Of a stretch of DNA of 15,039 nt, positions 1-7,164 are shown piece by piece (within the stretch, counting starts at the first letter, position 1; every line of letters starts with the position of its first letter). The notes under the pieces were generated by a model, which saw only the letters and a program-made list of their open reading frames with translations, made no database searches and was not told where the DNA came from. The translations under genes and the position numbers were made by a program. Source of the stretch: an uncultured Eubacteriales bacterium (GTDB lineage Bacteria > Bacillota > Clostridia > Christensenellales > Borkfalkiaceae); contig CAJLLH010000012.1 in assembly GCA_905207385.1 (NCBI GenBank), forward strand, positions 1 through 15,039, read 5' to 3'.

Positions 1-60
1 GCCCTTAAAAAGGCGCGCCCGTAAGCTTAAATTTTGAATTAACCCGCATATATGCGCGAA

Positions 61-2634
61 TCATTTAAGGAATAATCCGTCTTCTGCGGCATCCAGCGTA
101 ATTTTGCTGCCCGCTTCGGGGTTCTTTTCAATAATAAACTTTGCTATTGGCGTTTCGGCGTACTTCTGGATAAATCTCTTCAAAGGACGCGCGCCGTAAA
201 CGTTGTCGTAGCCGTTGTCTGCGATATATTCGCGGGCCTTTTCGGTAATTTCAAGCTCAATGTTTTCGGCTTTCAGTCTTTCTTCAAGCCGCTTAAGCTG
301 AATGTTCACGATGCCGCCTATATTTTCGCGGGTGAGCGGTCTGAACATTATTATTTCGTCCAGCCTGTTTAAAAATTCGGGTCGGAACGACTGCTTAAGT
401 ATGGCGTTGACTCTGTCGCGCGCCGCCTTGGAAATTTCGCCGCCCTCTATGCCGTCTATAATGTCCGCCGCGCCGAGGTTGGAGGTGAGAATTATTATGG
501 TATTCTTGAAGTCCACCGTGCGCCCCTGCGAGTCGGTTATTCTGCCGTCGTCGAGTATCTGCAGCAAAATGTTGAACACATCGGGGTGCGCCTTTTCAAT
601 TTCGTCGAAAAGCACTATCGAGTAAGGCTTTCTGCGCACGGCTTCGGTAAGCGTGCCGCCTTCCTCGTAACCTACGTATCCGGGAGGCGCGCCTACAAGA
701 CGGGATACCGAGAATTTTTCCATATACTCCGACATATCTATGCGCACGATGTTCTTTTCGTCGTCGAACAGGTTTTCGGCGAGCGCTTTGGCAAGTTCGG
801 TTTTGCCCACGCCCGTAGGGCCTAAGAAGAGGAACGAGCCTATCGGTCTGTTGGGGTCGGAAATGCCGGCGCGCGAACGGAGGATTGCGTCTGAAACTTT
901 GCTTACGGCCTCGTCCTGACCGACTACGCGCTTGTGCATGTCGTCGGCAAGGTGCAGTATCTTTTCGCGCTCTCCCTCTTTAAGGCGCGCAACGGGTATG
1001 CCCGTCCAGCGCGAAATAATCTGGTTAATCTGCTCCTCGGTAACTTCGTCCTGCAAAAGGTCGCCCTTTCTGCCCGCGTTCTGCGCCTTGGCGTCAGCCA
1101 GCTTCTTTTCTAGTGCGGGCAGTTCGCCGTACCTTAAGCGCGCCGCCTTTTCAAAATCGCCGCTGTTGGTCGCGGAATCAATTTCCGCCTTAAGCGAATC
1201 AACCTGCTCTTTAAGCTCCTTTTCTGCCTGAATGGCGTGCTTTTCGTCCTGCCATTTGGCTTTCATTTCGTTGAAGCGCGACTTGTATTCGGCAAGCTCT
1301 TTTTTAAGCGCCTCAAGCCTTGCGGCGGAAATGTTGTCCTTTTCCTTGGAAAGCGCCTTTTCTTCAACCTCAAGCTGTAGTATTTTTCTGTTCATGTCGT
1401 CCATGTCCGAGGGCATGGAGTCAATCTCCGTACGTATCATTGCCGCCGCCTCGTCCACAAGGTCAATCGCCTTGTCGGGCAGGAAACGGTCGGTAATATA
1501 GCGGTTTGAAAGCGTAGCCGCGGCGACTAGCGCGTCGTCGTGAATGCGCACGCCGTGGAAAATTTCAAAGCGCTCTTTAAGTCCGCGGAGAATGGAAATA
1601 GTGTCTTCCACGGTAGGTTCGTCCACCATTACGGGCTGGAAACGCCTTGCAAGTGCGGCGTCTTTTTCAATGTATTTTCTGTATTCGTCAAGCGTGGTCG
1701 CGCCTATGCAGTGCAGTTCGCCGCGCGCAAGCAAGGGTTTTAAAAGGTTGCCTGCGTCCATTGCGCCGTCCGTCTTGCCCGCGCCTACCACGGTGTGCAG
1801 TTCGTCTATGAAAAGCAGAATGCGCCCTTCCGACTTGGTTACTTCCTGCAATACCGCCTTAAGCCTTTCTTCAAACTCGCCGCGGTACTTTGCTCCCGCG
1901 ATGAGTGCGCCCATATCCAGCGAGAACAAAGTTTTATCCTTAAGCCCTTCGGGTACGTCGCCCTTAACTATGCGCTGTGCAAGCCCTTCGGCAATAGCCG
2001 TTTTGCCTACGCCCGGCTCGCCTATCAGCACGGGGTTGTTCTTCGTCTTTCGCGAAAGTATGCGCACAACGTTCCTTATTTCCTCGTCGCGCCCTATAAC
2101 AGGTTCAAGCTTGTGCTTGCGCGCCGCCGCCGTAAGGTCGGTGCCGTACTTTTCAAGCGCCTCGTAAGTGTCTTCGGGGTTGTCGGTTTTTACGTTGGTG
2201 TTGCCGCGCACCGATTTAAGCCCCTGCAAAAAGGAATTTTTGTTCACGCCGAACGTCTTGAAAAGTCTGTCGCAGACGGGGTCGTTTTCGTCGAGCAGTG
2301 CAAGGAAGAGGTGCTCTACCGAAATATAGTCGTCCTTCATGCTTCCCGCAAGTTTTTCGGCGTTCGTAAAAATTCTGTTCGCCGCGGGCGAAAGAAATAC
2401 GTTGCCGTGCGAAGAGCTTCGGGGCAGTTTTTCAATTTCGTCTTTGGCTGCGCGTGCAAGCCCCGCCGCGTCTGTGCCAAGTCGGGAAAGAATGCGGAAA
2501 ATAAGCCCGTCGCTGTCTAAAAGCGAGTGCAGTATGTGCACGGGCATTATTTCAGTATTTCCGTACTCTTCCGCAGTTTTTTCGCAGTTGTTTATAGCCT
2601 GAATGCTGTTCTGAGTAAAACGGTTGCCGTTCAT
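61..2634 (-). CDS. clpB: ATP-dependent protein disaggregase ClpB (Hsp100)
   Basis: Cytoplasmic AAA+ chaperone that, with DnaK, pulls polypeptides out of aggregates after heat or other stress. The start is ATG at 2632-2634, because the reverse strand carries AAGGAGG just before it; the longer upstream reading lacks such a site. This gives 857 residues, the usual ClpB length. Visible parts: N-terminal Clp_N repeats (about 1-145); first ATPase with Walker A GEPGVGKT (205-212), pore loop KYRGEFEER (249-257), Walker B LLFIDE (273-278) and tandem arginines 330-331; the charged coiled-coil middle domain typical of ClpB (about 405-525), which separates it from ClpA; second ATPase with Walker A GPTGVGKT (605-612), pore loop GYVGYEEGG (652-660), Walker B IVLFDE (673-678), arginine finger R757 and sensor-2 GARPLKR (814-820). 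It is intact and monocistronic here, divergent from a MATE gene. No CIRCE or CtsR box was seen upstream. Confidence 0.98.
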   Translation of the reverse strand: MNGNRFTQNSIQAINNCEKTAEEYGNTEIMPVHILHSLLDSDGLIFRILSRLGTDAAGLARAAKDEIEKLPRSSSHGNVFLSPAANRIFTNAEKLAGSMKDDYISVEHLFLALLDENDPVCDRLFKTFGVNKNSFLQGLKSVRGNTNVKTDNPEDTYEALEKYGTDLTAAARKHKLEPVIGRDEEIRNVVRILSRKTKNNPVLIGEPGVGKTAIAEGLAQRIVKGDVPEGLKDKTLFSLDMGALIAGAKYRGEFEERLKAVLQEVTKSEGRILLFIDELHTVVGAGKTDGAMDAGNLLKPLLARGELHCIGATTLDEYRKYIEKDAALARRFQPVMVDEPTVEDTISILRGLKERFEIFHGVRIHDDALVAAATLSNRYITDRFLPDKAIDLVDEAAAMIRTEIDSMPSDMDDMNRKILQLEVEEKALSKEKDNISAARLEALKKELAEYKSRFNEMKAKWQDEKHAIQAEKELKEQVDSLKAEIDSATNSGDFEKAARLRYGELPALEKKLADAKAQNAGRKGDLLQDEVTEEQINQIISRWTGIPVARLKEGEREKILHLADDMHKRVVGQDEAVSKVSDAILRSRAGISDPNRPIGSFLFLGPTGVGKTELAKALAENLFDDEKNIVRIDMSEYMEKFSVSRLVGAPPGYVGYEEGGTLTEAVRRKPYSIVLFDEIEKAHPDVFNILLQILDDGRITDSQGRTVDFKNTIIILTSNLGAADIIDGIEGGEISKAARDRVNAILKQSFRPEFLNRLDEIIMFRPLTRENIGGIVNIQLKRLEERLKAENIELEITEKAREYIADNGYDNVYGARPLKRFIQKYAETPIAKFIIEKNPEAGSKITLDAAEDGLFLK

Positions 2635-2704
2635 AATATCAACCTCCTTATGGGGGAAAATGCTTTGTCTTTGCCGCGTCGCCCTCATAAAGTCCGCCGC
2701 GGCT

Positions 2705-2742
2705 TTTTTACGCCGTCAATTATGCGTAAAATCTTTTTACGC
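2705..2742. promoter_or_regulatory. Operator-like palindrome with a third half-site, clpB leader
   Basis: A perfect inverted repeat GCGTAAAA-TCT-TTTTACGC spans 2724-2742. The 9-mer TTTTTACGC, present at 2734-2742, recurs in the same orientation at 2705-2713, so three half-sites occur within 38 bases. The palindrome overlaps the predicted transcription start of clpB, where a repressor would act. It does not match the known heat-shock operators CIRCE (TTAGCACTC...GAGTGCTAA) or CtsR (GGTCAAA repeats). The regulator is unknown. Confidence 0.4.
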
Positions 2743-2746
2743 TTAT

Positions 2747-2774
2747 TTTATAACGCACTTTTGCGCCGTTTAAA
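2747..2774 (-). promoter_or_regulatory. Weak candidate clpB promoter
   Basis: On the reverse strand, TTTAAA (2769-2774, within the palindrome GTTTAAAC) lies 16 bases upstream of TATAAA (2747-2752). Both boxes are imperfect. Transcription would begin near 2740, leaving an untranslated leader of about 105 bases before the clpB ATG. This is the best match between clpB and the divergent MATE gene, but it is far from consensus. Confidence 0.3.
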
Positions 2775-2891
2775 CATAAGGTCTGCAATGTTTTTTCACA
2801 GCTATGCGCGGCGGCTCAGGTGGAGGGGGTGCGTGCGTTTTTCGCGCGTTCTGAGTATAAATTTATCGGTTGAAAAATTATTTCAATACGC

Positions 2892-2920
2892 TTTACAACG
2901 GGAAAGGTCGGTGATATAAT
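2892..2920 (+). promoter_or_regulatory. Near-consensus promoter for the first MATE gene
   Basis: TTTACA (2892-2897), 17-base spacer, TATAAT (2915-2920): a near-perfect housekeeping-sigma promoter reading toward the MATE gene. Predicted start near 2927, giving a leader of about 89 bases that contains two hairpins. The sequence just upstream is AT-rich. Confidence 0.8.
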
Positions 2921-2946
2921 GCGCACTGAAAAGCGTTGCATCAGTT

Positions 2947-2974
2947 GCGCCGCGGCTGCGGTGCGTATTTTTTT
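2947..2974 (+). terminator. Intrinsic-terminator-like hairpin in the MATE leader (candidate attenuator)
   Basis: GCGCCGC (2947-2953), loop GGCT, GCGGTGC (2958-2964), with one G-T wobble pair, followed at once by GTA and seven T (2968-2974). This has the form of a rho-independent terminator but lies between the promoter and the gene, about 40 bases before the ATG. The 3' arm can instead pair with a second GCGCCGC at 2995-3001, so the two structures exclude each other. That arrangement is typical of transcription attenuators; the ligand or signal is unknown. Confidence 0.5.
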
Positions 2975-2985
2975 GGAGAGAAATA

Positions 2986-3008
2986 GGCGCGTGCGCGCCG
3001 CAAGAGGA
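2986..3008 (+). promoter_or_regulatory. GC hairpin abutting the MATE Shine-Dalgarno
   Basis: GGCGCG (2986-2991) and CGCGCC (2994-2999) form a self-complementary hairpin directly before the ribosome binding site AAGAGGA (3002-3008), which lies seven bases from the ATG at 3016. Folding this close to the Shine-Dalgarno could modulate ribosome access, and it competes with the alternative pairing of 2958-2964 with 2995-3001. Confidence 0.4.
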
Positions 3009-3015
3009 TTTTTTT

Positions 3016-4569
3016 ATGAATACCGATCTGACCAGAGGTAAGCCGTTCAAAGTACTTTTAATTTACATACTGCCGCTGTTCGGCAGCGCTGTATTCCAAC
3101 AGCTTTATACGCTTGCCGATACGATTATAGCGGGCAAATTTGCAGGTCCTACGGCGCTTACGGCGATAGGCGCGTCCAATTCCATAGTCAATATCCTTAT
3201 GGCAATAGCGCTCGGCGCAAATGCGGGTTGCGCGGTGCTTGTATCAAGGCTGTTCGGCGCAAAGAACAATGCGGGCGTAAAAACTGCCATATTTACCGGT
3301 CTCATATCGTTCGCGGTGCTCGCGGTATTGCTGCTCGTAATCGGCGTATGCAGCTGCGAACCGTTGCTTAAGGCGCTCAAAACCCCGCAGGAGGCGCTTG
3401 ACGAAAGCGTGGCTTACCTCAATATATATTATTTCGGTCTGCCTTTCCTTATATTATATAACCTCGGTACGGGTATCTTTTCCGCGCTCGGCGACAGCCG
3501 CACGCCCTTTATTTTTCTTGTAATATCTTCGGTGAGCAACATAGTGCTCGATATCGTAATGGTCCGCCCGTGGGGCGTAGAGGGCGTTGCGTGGGCAACG
3601 TTCATAGCTCAGGGCGCGTCGTGCATACTTACCATAGTATTTGTCTTTTTAAGGTTCAAAAAAATGCCCTCGGACGAAAAGTTCCACGTTTTCGTGCCTT
3701 CGGTTTTAAAAACTCTGCTCATACTCGCTCTGCCCGTAGTTCTGCAGAACAGCTTCGTTTCGATCGGCAACCTTGTAATTCAGATACGCATCAACGAGCT
3801 TGCCAACGCTCAGGGGCTTGGCATAACCGACGGTTTCACCGCCGGCGTGAAGTTGCTGGTGTTCTGCACAACCTGTTTCTGCACGTGCGGCACGGGTCTT
3901 GCCAACTTTGTTTCTCAGTGCTACGGCGCGGGCAAGTATAAAAGAATAAAGGAAGGCTTCCGCGCGGCATTGGTAATTTCTACCACGCTGACGGCGGTGT
4001 TCGTCGTAATCTGCCTTGTGTTTGCCCGCCCGCTCGTAGGCTTGTTTATGTCTGCGGAAGGCGATATAGAGCTCGCCATAGACAGCGGCGTGATGTTTGT
4101 AACCATAGTTTCGCCTTTCTTCTTCATAGTCAACGTAAAGGTCATGGCGGACGATGTCGTGCGCGGTTCGGGCGGCAACCTCGGCTTTACCATAAGCACG
4201 TTTACCGACCTTATTCTGCGCGTCGCGCTCGTGTTCATACTCACCGTGCCTCTGGGTTTTGCCGGCGTCGGCTGGGCTTGGTCTATCGGCTGGACGCTCG
4301 GCATGGGCGTCGCTGTGGCGTTCTACTTCAATATTCCCTGTCTTAAAAAGCTGCGCAAGGAAGCGCGCCTTGTAAATAAAGTGCGCAACGCGGATACCCT
4401 CGCGCGCGACTATGCCGCCAATGCAGAGGGCGTTCCCGCCGAATGCGCGGCGCAGTCGTATCCCTCCGCGGCGGAAGGTTTTGCCGTTGCTCAGGACGAG
4501 ACAAATTCCGATGTATTAGCGAATTCCGATGTTTTAAAGACGGACGAAGAAAGCACAAACAAGCAGTAA
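3016..4569 (+). CDS. MATE-family multidrug/cation antiporter
   Basis: Inner-membrane efflux transporter of the MATE family (MatE domains, NorM/MepA-like), which expels drugs or organic cations in exchange for H+ or Na+. It has 517 residues with about twelve hydrophobic segments from residue 12 to about 445 in the two-fold repeated arrangement of the family. TM1 carries PLFGSAVFQQLYTLADT with Asp35, the position of the conserved TM1 aspartate of NorM proteins. The start at 3016 is set by AAGAGGA seven bases upstream. From about residue 451 there is a hydrophilic, alanine- and acid-rich tail of 67 residues absent from most MATE proteins; it contains a tandem NSDVLA/NSDVLK repeat from an 18-bp DNA duplication (4504-4532). 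It is a single gene with its own promoter and regulated-looking leader, divergent from clpB. The substrate cannot be told from sequence. Confidence 0.93.
   Translation: MNTDLTRGKPFKVLLIYILPLFGSAVFQQLYTLADTIIAGKFAGPTALTAIGASNSIVNILMAIALGANAGCAVLVSRLFGAKNNAGVKTAIFTGLISFAVLAVLLLVIGVCSCEPLLKALKTPQEALDESVAYLNIYYFGLPFLILYNLGTGIFSALGDSRTPFIFLVISSVSNIVLDIVMVRPWGVEGVAWATFIAQGASCILTIVFVFLRFKKMPSDEKFHVFVPSVLKTLLILALPVVLQNSFVSIGNLVIQIRINELANAQGLGITDGFTAGVKLLVFCTTCFCTCGTGLANFVSQCYGAGKYKRIKEGFRAALVISTTLTAVFVVICLVFARPLVGLFMSAEGDIELAIDSGVMFVTIVSPFFFIVNVKVMADDVVRGSGGNLGFTISTFTDLILRVALVFILTVPLGFAGVGWAWSIGWTLGMGVAVAFYFNIPCLKKLRKEARLVNKVRNADTLARDYAANAEGVPAECAAQSYPSAAEGFAVAQDETNSDVLANSDVLKTDEESTNKQ
4504..4532 (+). 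repeat. 18-bp tandem repeat in the MATE C-terminal tail
   Basis: AATTCCGATGT occurs at 4504-4514 and again at 4522-4532, a period of 18 bases, so the reading frame is kept and the protein gains a second Asn-Ser-Asp-Val-Leu. It is likely a small slippage duplication in an unconstrained cytoplasmic tail. Confidence 0.7.
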
Positions 4570-4736
4570 TCGGCGCATATGTGCGGGGCAATTGAGCGTT
4601 GATGTATAAAAAACGCGTTTTTATTCGGCGTATCTGCGTTACTATAAAGGCGCGTTTTTGCCCGCCATATCAGTTTTGCTAAAAAGCGCGTTTTGCGCGC
4701 CGCAAAATAAATAATTAAACGCCTTTCGGCGAGTAA

Positions 4737-4780
4737 CGCGAGGGTGCGGAAAAGTTTTTCCGCGCCCTCGCGTTTTGTTT
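4737..4780 (+). terminator. Strong rho-independent terminator
   Basis: The stem CGCGAGGG-T-GCGGAAAA (4737-4753) pairs with TTTTCCGC-G-CCCTCGCG (4756-4772) through one T-G wobble, and TTTTGTTTT follows. It is a long, nearly perfect hairpin with a T-tract, about 170 bases downstream of the MATE stop codon. It probably ends transcripts from the first MATE promoter. Confidence 0.85.
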
Positions 4781-4791
4781 TGAACGTTTGA

Positions 4792-4980
4792 CTGTTTGTT
4801 TTTAAAAGGAAAGCGTGCCCTTGCTGTTTGCGCGTACTTTCGTGTTGTATTGCGCATTTTTCTGTTTGTTCTGAAAAAGTGAGCGCGCCCCTTGCTGTTT
4901 GCGCGGCTTTCGTGTTTTTTGCGTGTTGCGTTTGCTTGCCGATTATTGTGCCAAAAGAAGCGCTTGCCGTTTGCGTGCGG
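4792..4980. repeat. Degenerate tandem repeat, about 70-bp period
   Basis: Copy 1 starts with CTGTTTGTT at 4792 and copy 2 with CTGTTTGTT at 4862; both continue through AGCG(T/C)GCCC, then the exact 14-mer TTGCTGTTTGCGCG (4821-4834 and 4892-4905), then CTTTCGTGTT. A third, weaker match, CTTGCCGTTTGCGTGCGG, lies at 4963-4980 in the expected phase. The identity between copies and the indels that break frame suggest a decaying non-coding duplication rather than coding sequence. Confidence 0.65.
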
Positions 4981-5005
4981 CGCGCCTCTGTCATAAAAAG
5001 GGGTA

Positions 5006-5034
5006 TTGCAATGGCTTTGTCCGCGTGTTATAAT
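5006..5034 (+). promoter_or_regulatory. Near-consensus promoter with no adjacent gene
   Basis: TTGCAA (5006-5011), 17-base spacer, perfect TATAAT (5029-5034). Transcription from near 5041 would run about 490 bases before the second MATE gene, with no open frame and no clear terminator in between. It could make a long MATE leader, a small RNA, or be a relic. Confidence 0.55.
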
Positions 5035-5293
5035 GTGTTTGCGGACTGTGTAAAAAAGTTTTGCTCGTTGTGTATTTTTATTTGTAAATCTGTATTTTAT
5101 TCATCGCGAATAAGCCCCGCCGTATGGTATTCGGGCGGTGTTAAAAATAGTCAAAAGAGCAAACTGTAAAATTTTTTACGTTTGTTTCAAATTCACAATT
5201 TGTCGCATAAAGGCGGTTTAATTCAATAAACGGTAAAAAATTCCTTTCAAAAAGTGTTAAAAAATAAAATTTTTTTAAACGTCATTCACATCA

Positions 5294-5321
5294 TTGACAA
5301 TTTATATAAAAAGTTTATAAT
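5294..5321 (+). promoter_or_regulatory. Strong promoter for the second MATE gene
   Basis: TTGACA (5294-5299), 16-base spacer, TATAAT (5316-5321): both boxes are perfect. More than 100 bases of AT-rich sequence precede it, which could act as an UP element. The predicted start near 5327-5328 coincides with the first base of the hairpin at 5327-5386. A weaker overlapping possibility downstream is TTGACA (5373-5378), 16 bases, AATAAT (5395-5400). Confidence 0.8.
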
Positions 5322-5326
5322 GTGTT

Positions 5327-5386
5327 GCAACCGCGGCGGTGTCGTGCGCGCGTGAGAGAGAGCGCGCGCGTGTTGACAGCGGTTGC
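5327..5386 (+). promoter_or_regulatory. 5'-terminal long hairpin in the second MATE leader
   Basis: GCAACCGC (5327-5334) pairs with GCGGTTGC (5379-5386), enclosing a second stem GCGCGCG (5346-5352) with CGCGCGC (5363-5369) around a GA-repeat loop. Because the strong promoter places the mRNA start at about 5327, the transcript would begin with this structure. There is no T-tract after it, so it is not a terminator; a role in mRNA stability or regulation is possible. Confidence 0.5.
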
Positions 5387-5502
5387 GTATCTGCAATAAT
5401 TATTCAGCATAATCGCCGTGCAAAAATATAAACGGCGCGGCGTCGCGGCTTAATCTTAATCTGACGCAAAGGCGCGGGTACAGTAGGAAATATTTTTTAA
5501 AC

Positions 5503-5529
5503 GGGAGGGTATTTTTTACGGAAACGGTG
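5503..5529 (+). promoter_or_regulatory. Ribosome binding site pointing to an ACG codon rather than the GTG
   Basis: The only good Shine-Dalgarno, GGGAGGG (5503-5509), lies eight bases before an in-frame ACG at 5518-5520. The first conventional in-frame start is GTG at 5527-5529, 17 bases from the Shine-Dalgarno, which is too far for normal use. Either GTG is used through a weak GGAAA four bases upstream, or translation begins at ACG and adds three residues. Confidence 0.4.
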
Positions 5530-7128
5530 GCAACGGCAAAAAAGCCGAAAAAAAAGTATACTCTTTTTACGGGCAAGCAGCTCCTGTGGCTGATAGCGCC
5601 CATTGTTATAGAATCTATTTTCTCCACGTCGCTCGGACTTTTCGACTCGATGATGGTTTCGGGCATAGACGCGGCGGGCAATGCGGGCAACGCCGTATCC
5701 AACGTAGACCAGATAAACAACCTGATAATTCAGCTGTTTTCTGCGTTCGCCACGGGCGGAGCTATAATAACCAGCCAGTATCTGGGCGCGCGGCAGACCG
5801 ACAAAGCCAACAAAAGCGCGTGTCATATGGTGGTGATAGTGCTCATTTCCTCGCTTTCCATAGCGGCGCTGTGCCTCATTCTCAACACTCCTGTTTTAAA
5901 ACTTTTTTATGGCGACGTCAGCGAAGAAACTTTTACCTATCAGCGGCAGTATTTTTACATAACCGCAGCATCGTTCCCTTTCATCGGACTGTTCAACGGC
6001 TGCGCGGCGCTTCTTCGCGCTCAGCGCAAGAGTTTTTATACCATGCTCAGCGCGGGCATAAGCTGCGTGGTCAACGTTGCACTGAACGCGCTGTTTATTT
6101 ACGGGCTCAAGTGGGCGGTTCTCGGCGCGGCTTCGGCAACGCTCATATCAAGGGTAATACCCGCGGTATTCATGTTTGTAATGCTTGCGCGCAAAAGCAA
6201 CATTGTCCGCGTAACTCCCGCGGCAATATTCCGTTTCCGTTTCGACGGGAAAATGGTTAAAAAAATACTTTTCATTGCCATTCCCAGCGGCATAGAAAGC
6301 TGTCTTTTCCAGCTTGGCAAACTGCTTACCAACACCTTTGTAAACGCGTCGTGCTACGTGGACTACAACATAATTCCCGGCAAGGGCGTAAACCTTCAGG
6401 CAAACGGCAACTCGATAGCCAACAACATAAATAACATAGCCTCGGTCGTAGGCAGCGGCGTGGGCACGTCGGCTCTGACGGTGGTGGGGCAGGCGGTCGG
6501 CGCGGGCGATATGGACCAGGTAAAGTATTATATGAAGAAGATGTTCATCATCTCTTACATAGCCAACGCCGCAATGGTTCTTCTTATAATGTTTTCCGCG
6601 CACTGGCTGGTAAGGCTGTACGACTACCCCGACGAAGCTTACGACATAGCTCTCAAATGTCTGTATCTGTGCCTTTCCTTCCAGCTTGTAACCTACCCGC
6701 TTTCCTTCACTACGCCCGCAATACTCAAAGCCACGTCGGACGTAAAATACGTAATGTATTCGGCAATATCCTCAATGATAATCTTAAGGGTCGGCATATG
6801 CTTCCTTCTTACGGACGACGCTCTTCTCGGCGTATACAACAGGCTGTTCGGACTTGAACTTACGCAGGGTTTCGGCGCGTGGGGCTTCTGGATAGCGATG
6901 TGCGCAGATTGGGTCGGCCGCTCCGTGCTTTTCGTTACAAGGCTGCTTACGGGCAGATGGAAGAAGGCTTCGGGACTTATCGCCGAAGAGCCGCGCGACA
7001 GAATGAGCGACGCGGCGTTCAGACAGAGCGTCCGCGCGGGCAAAAAAATAGAGTATTCGCCCTATTCGCGCAGACACGCAAAAAAATACAATAAAAACAA
7101 AATTTTAAGCGGCGCGCACCGCGTTTAA
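5527..7128 (+). CDS. MATE-family efflux transporter, divergent
   Basis: Integral membrane antiporter of the MATE family, 533 residues from GTG 5527, with about twelve hydrophobic segments. The N-terminus is a short lysine-rich stretch (KKPKKK, residues 6-10 region) before TM1, which holds PIVIES and Asp40 in FDSMM, the family's TM1 acidic position. A hydrophilic insert around residues 278-300 (GKGVNLQANGN, rich in Asn and Gly) lies near the start of the second half. It differs clearly from the MATE protein encoded at 3016, so the two are not a recent duplication. It has a strong promoter and structured leader and ends 36 bases before a deacetylase-fold gene, with no terminator between, so the two are probably cotranscribed. 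Substrate unknown; export of a sugar-derived metabolite is possible but unsupported. Confidence 0.9.
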   Translation: MATAKKPKKKYTLFTGKQLLWLIAPIVIESIFSTSLGLFDSMMVSGIDAAGNAGNAVSNVDQINNLIIQLFSAFATGGAIITSQYLGARQTDKANKSACHMVVIVLISSLSIAALCLILNTPVLKLFYGDVSEETFTYQRQYFYITAASFPFIGLFNGCAALLRAQRKSFYTMLSAGISCVVNVALNALFIYGLKWAVLGAASATLISRVIPAVFMFVMLARKSNIVRVTPAAIFRFRFDGKMVKKILFIAIPSGIESCLFQLGKLLTNTFVNASCYVDYNIIPGKGVNLQANGNSIANNINNIASVVGSGVGTSALTVVGQAVGAGDMDQVKYYMKKMFIISYIANAAMVLLIMFSAHWLVRLYDYPDEAYDIALKCLYLCLSFQLVTYPLSFTTPAILKATSDVKYVMYSAISSMIILRVGICFLLTDDALLGVYNRLFGLELTQGFGAWGFWIAMCADWVGRSVLFVTRLLTGRWKKASGLIAEEPRDRMSDAAFRQSVRAGKKIEYSPYSRRHAKKYNKNKILSGAHRV

Positions 7129-7131
7129 ATA

Positions 7132-7151
7132 ATGCATTAAATAAAGCATAT
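7132..7151 (+). promoter_or_regulatory. Conserved upstream motif, copy 1 (deacetylase)
   Basis: ATGCATTAAATAAAGCATAT lies directly before the Shine-Dalgarno of the deacetylase-fold gene. It matches 18 of 20 bases at 12692-12711 upstream of kduI, including the exact 14-mer TAAATAAAGCATAT, and carries ATGC...GCAT arms. It may be a shared protein-binding site or an RNA element. Confidence 0.45.
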
Positions 7152-7164
7152 CAAGGGGGAATTT

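Larger units (their letters stand above)
4570..5526. other. Gene-free region of about 950 bases between two MATE genes
   Basis: No convincing gene lies here. The longest open frame, 113 codons from 4828, is cysteine-rich, has no ribosome binding site and runs across a non-coding tandem repeat. In order the stretch holds: the palindrome AAAAACGCGTTTTT (4609-4622), a strong intrinsic terminator (4737-4780), degenerate repeats of about 70 bp (4792-4980), a promoter without a gene (5006-5034), AT-rich DNA with two small palindromes (GTAAAATTTTTTAC at 5166-5179 and CAAATTCACAATTTG at 5188-5202), and a strong promoter plus a hairpin leader for the next gene (5294-5386). Confidence 0.7.

Noticed and set aside
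1795..2520. Long plus-strand open frames opposite clpB (for example 241 and 207 codons)
   Set aside because: They lie inside an unmistakable clpB gene on the other strand, have no ribosome sites and show compositional shadows of clpB codons.
2921..3015. Guanidine riboswitch (mini-ykkC or ykkC) in the MATE leader
   Set aside because: The hairpin loops do not carry the ACGR motif of mini-ykkC and I could not find the conserved ykkC core words; only the terminator-like geometry is supported.
2635..3015. CIRCE or CtsR heat-shock operator upstream of clpB
   Set aside because: Neither TTAGCACTC...GAGTGCTAA nor GGTCAAA direct repeats are present on either strand of this stretch.
4828..5169. Plus-strand open frame of 113 codons between the MATE genes
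   Set aside because: Cysteine-rich and without family resemblance, no Shine-Dalgarno, crosses a degenerate tandem repeat with frame-breaking indels and an internal promoter; best read as non-coding.
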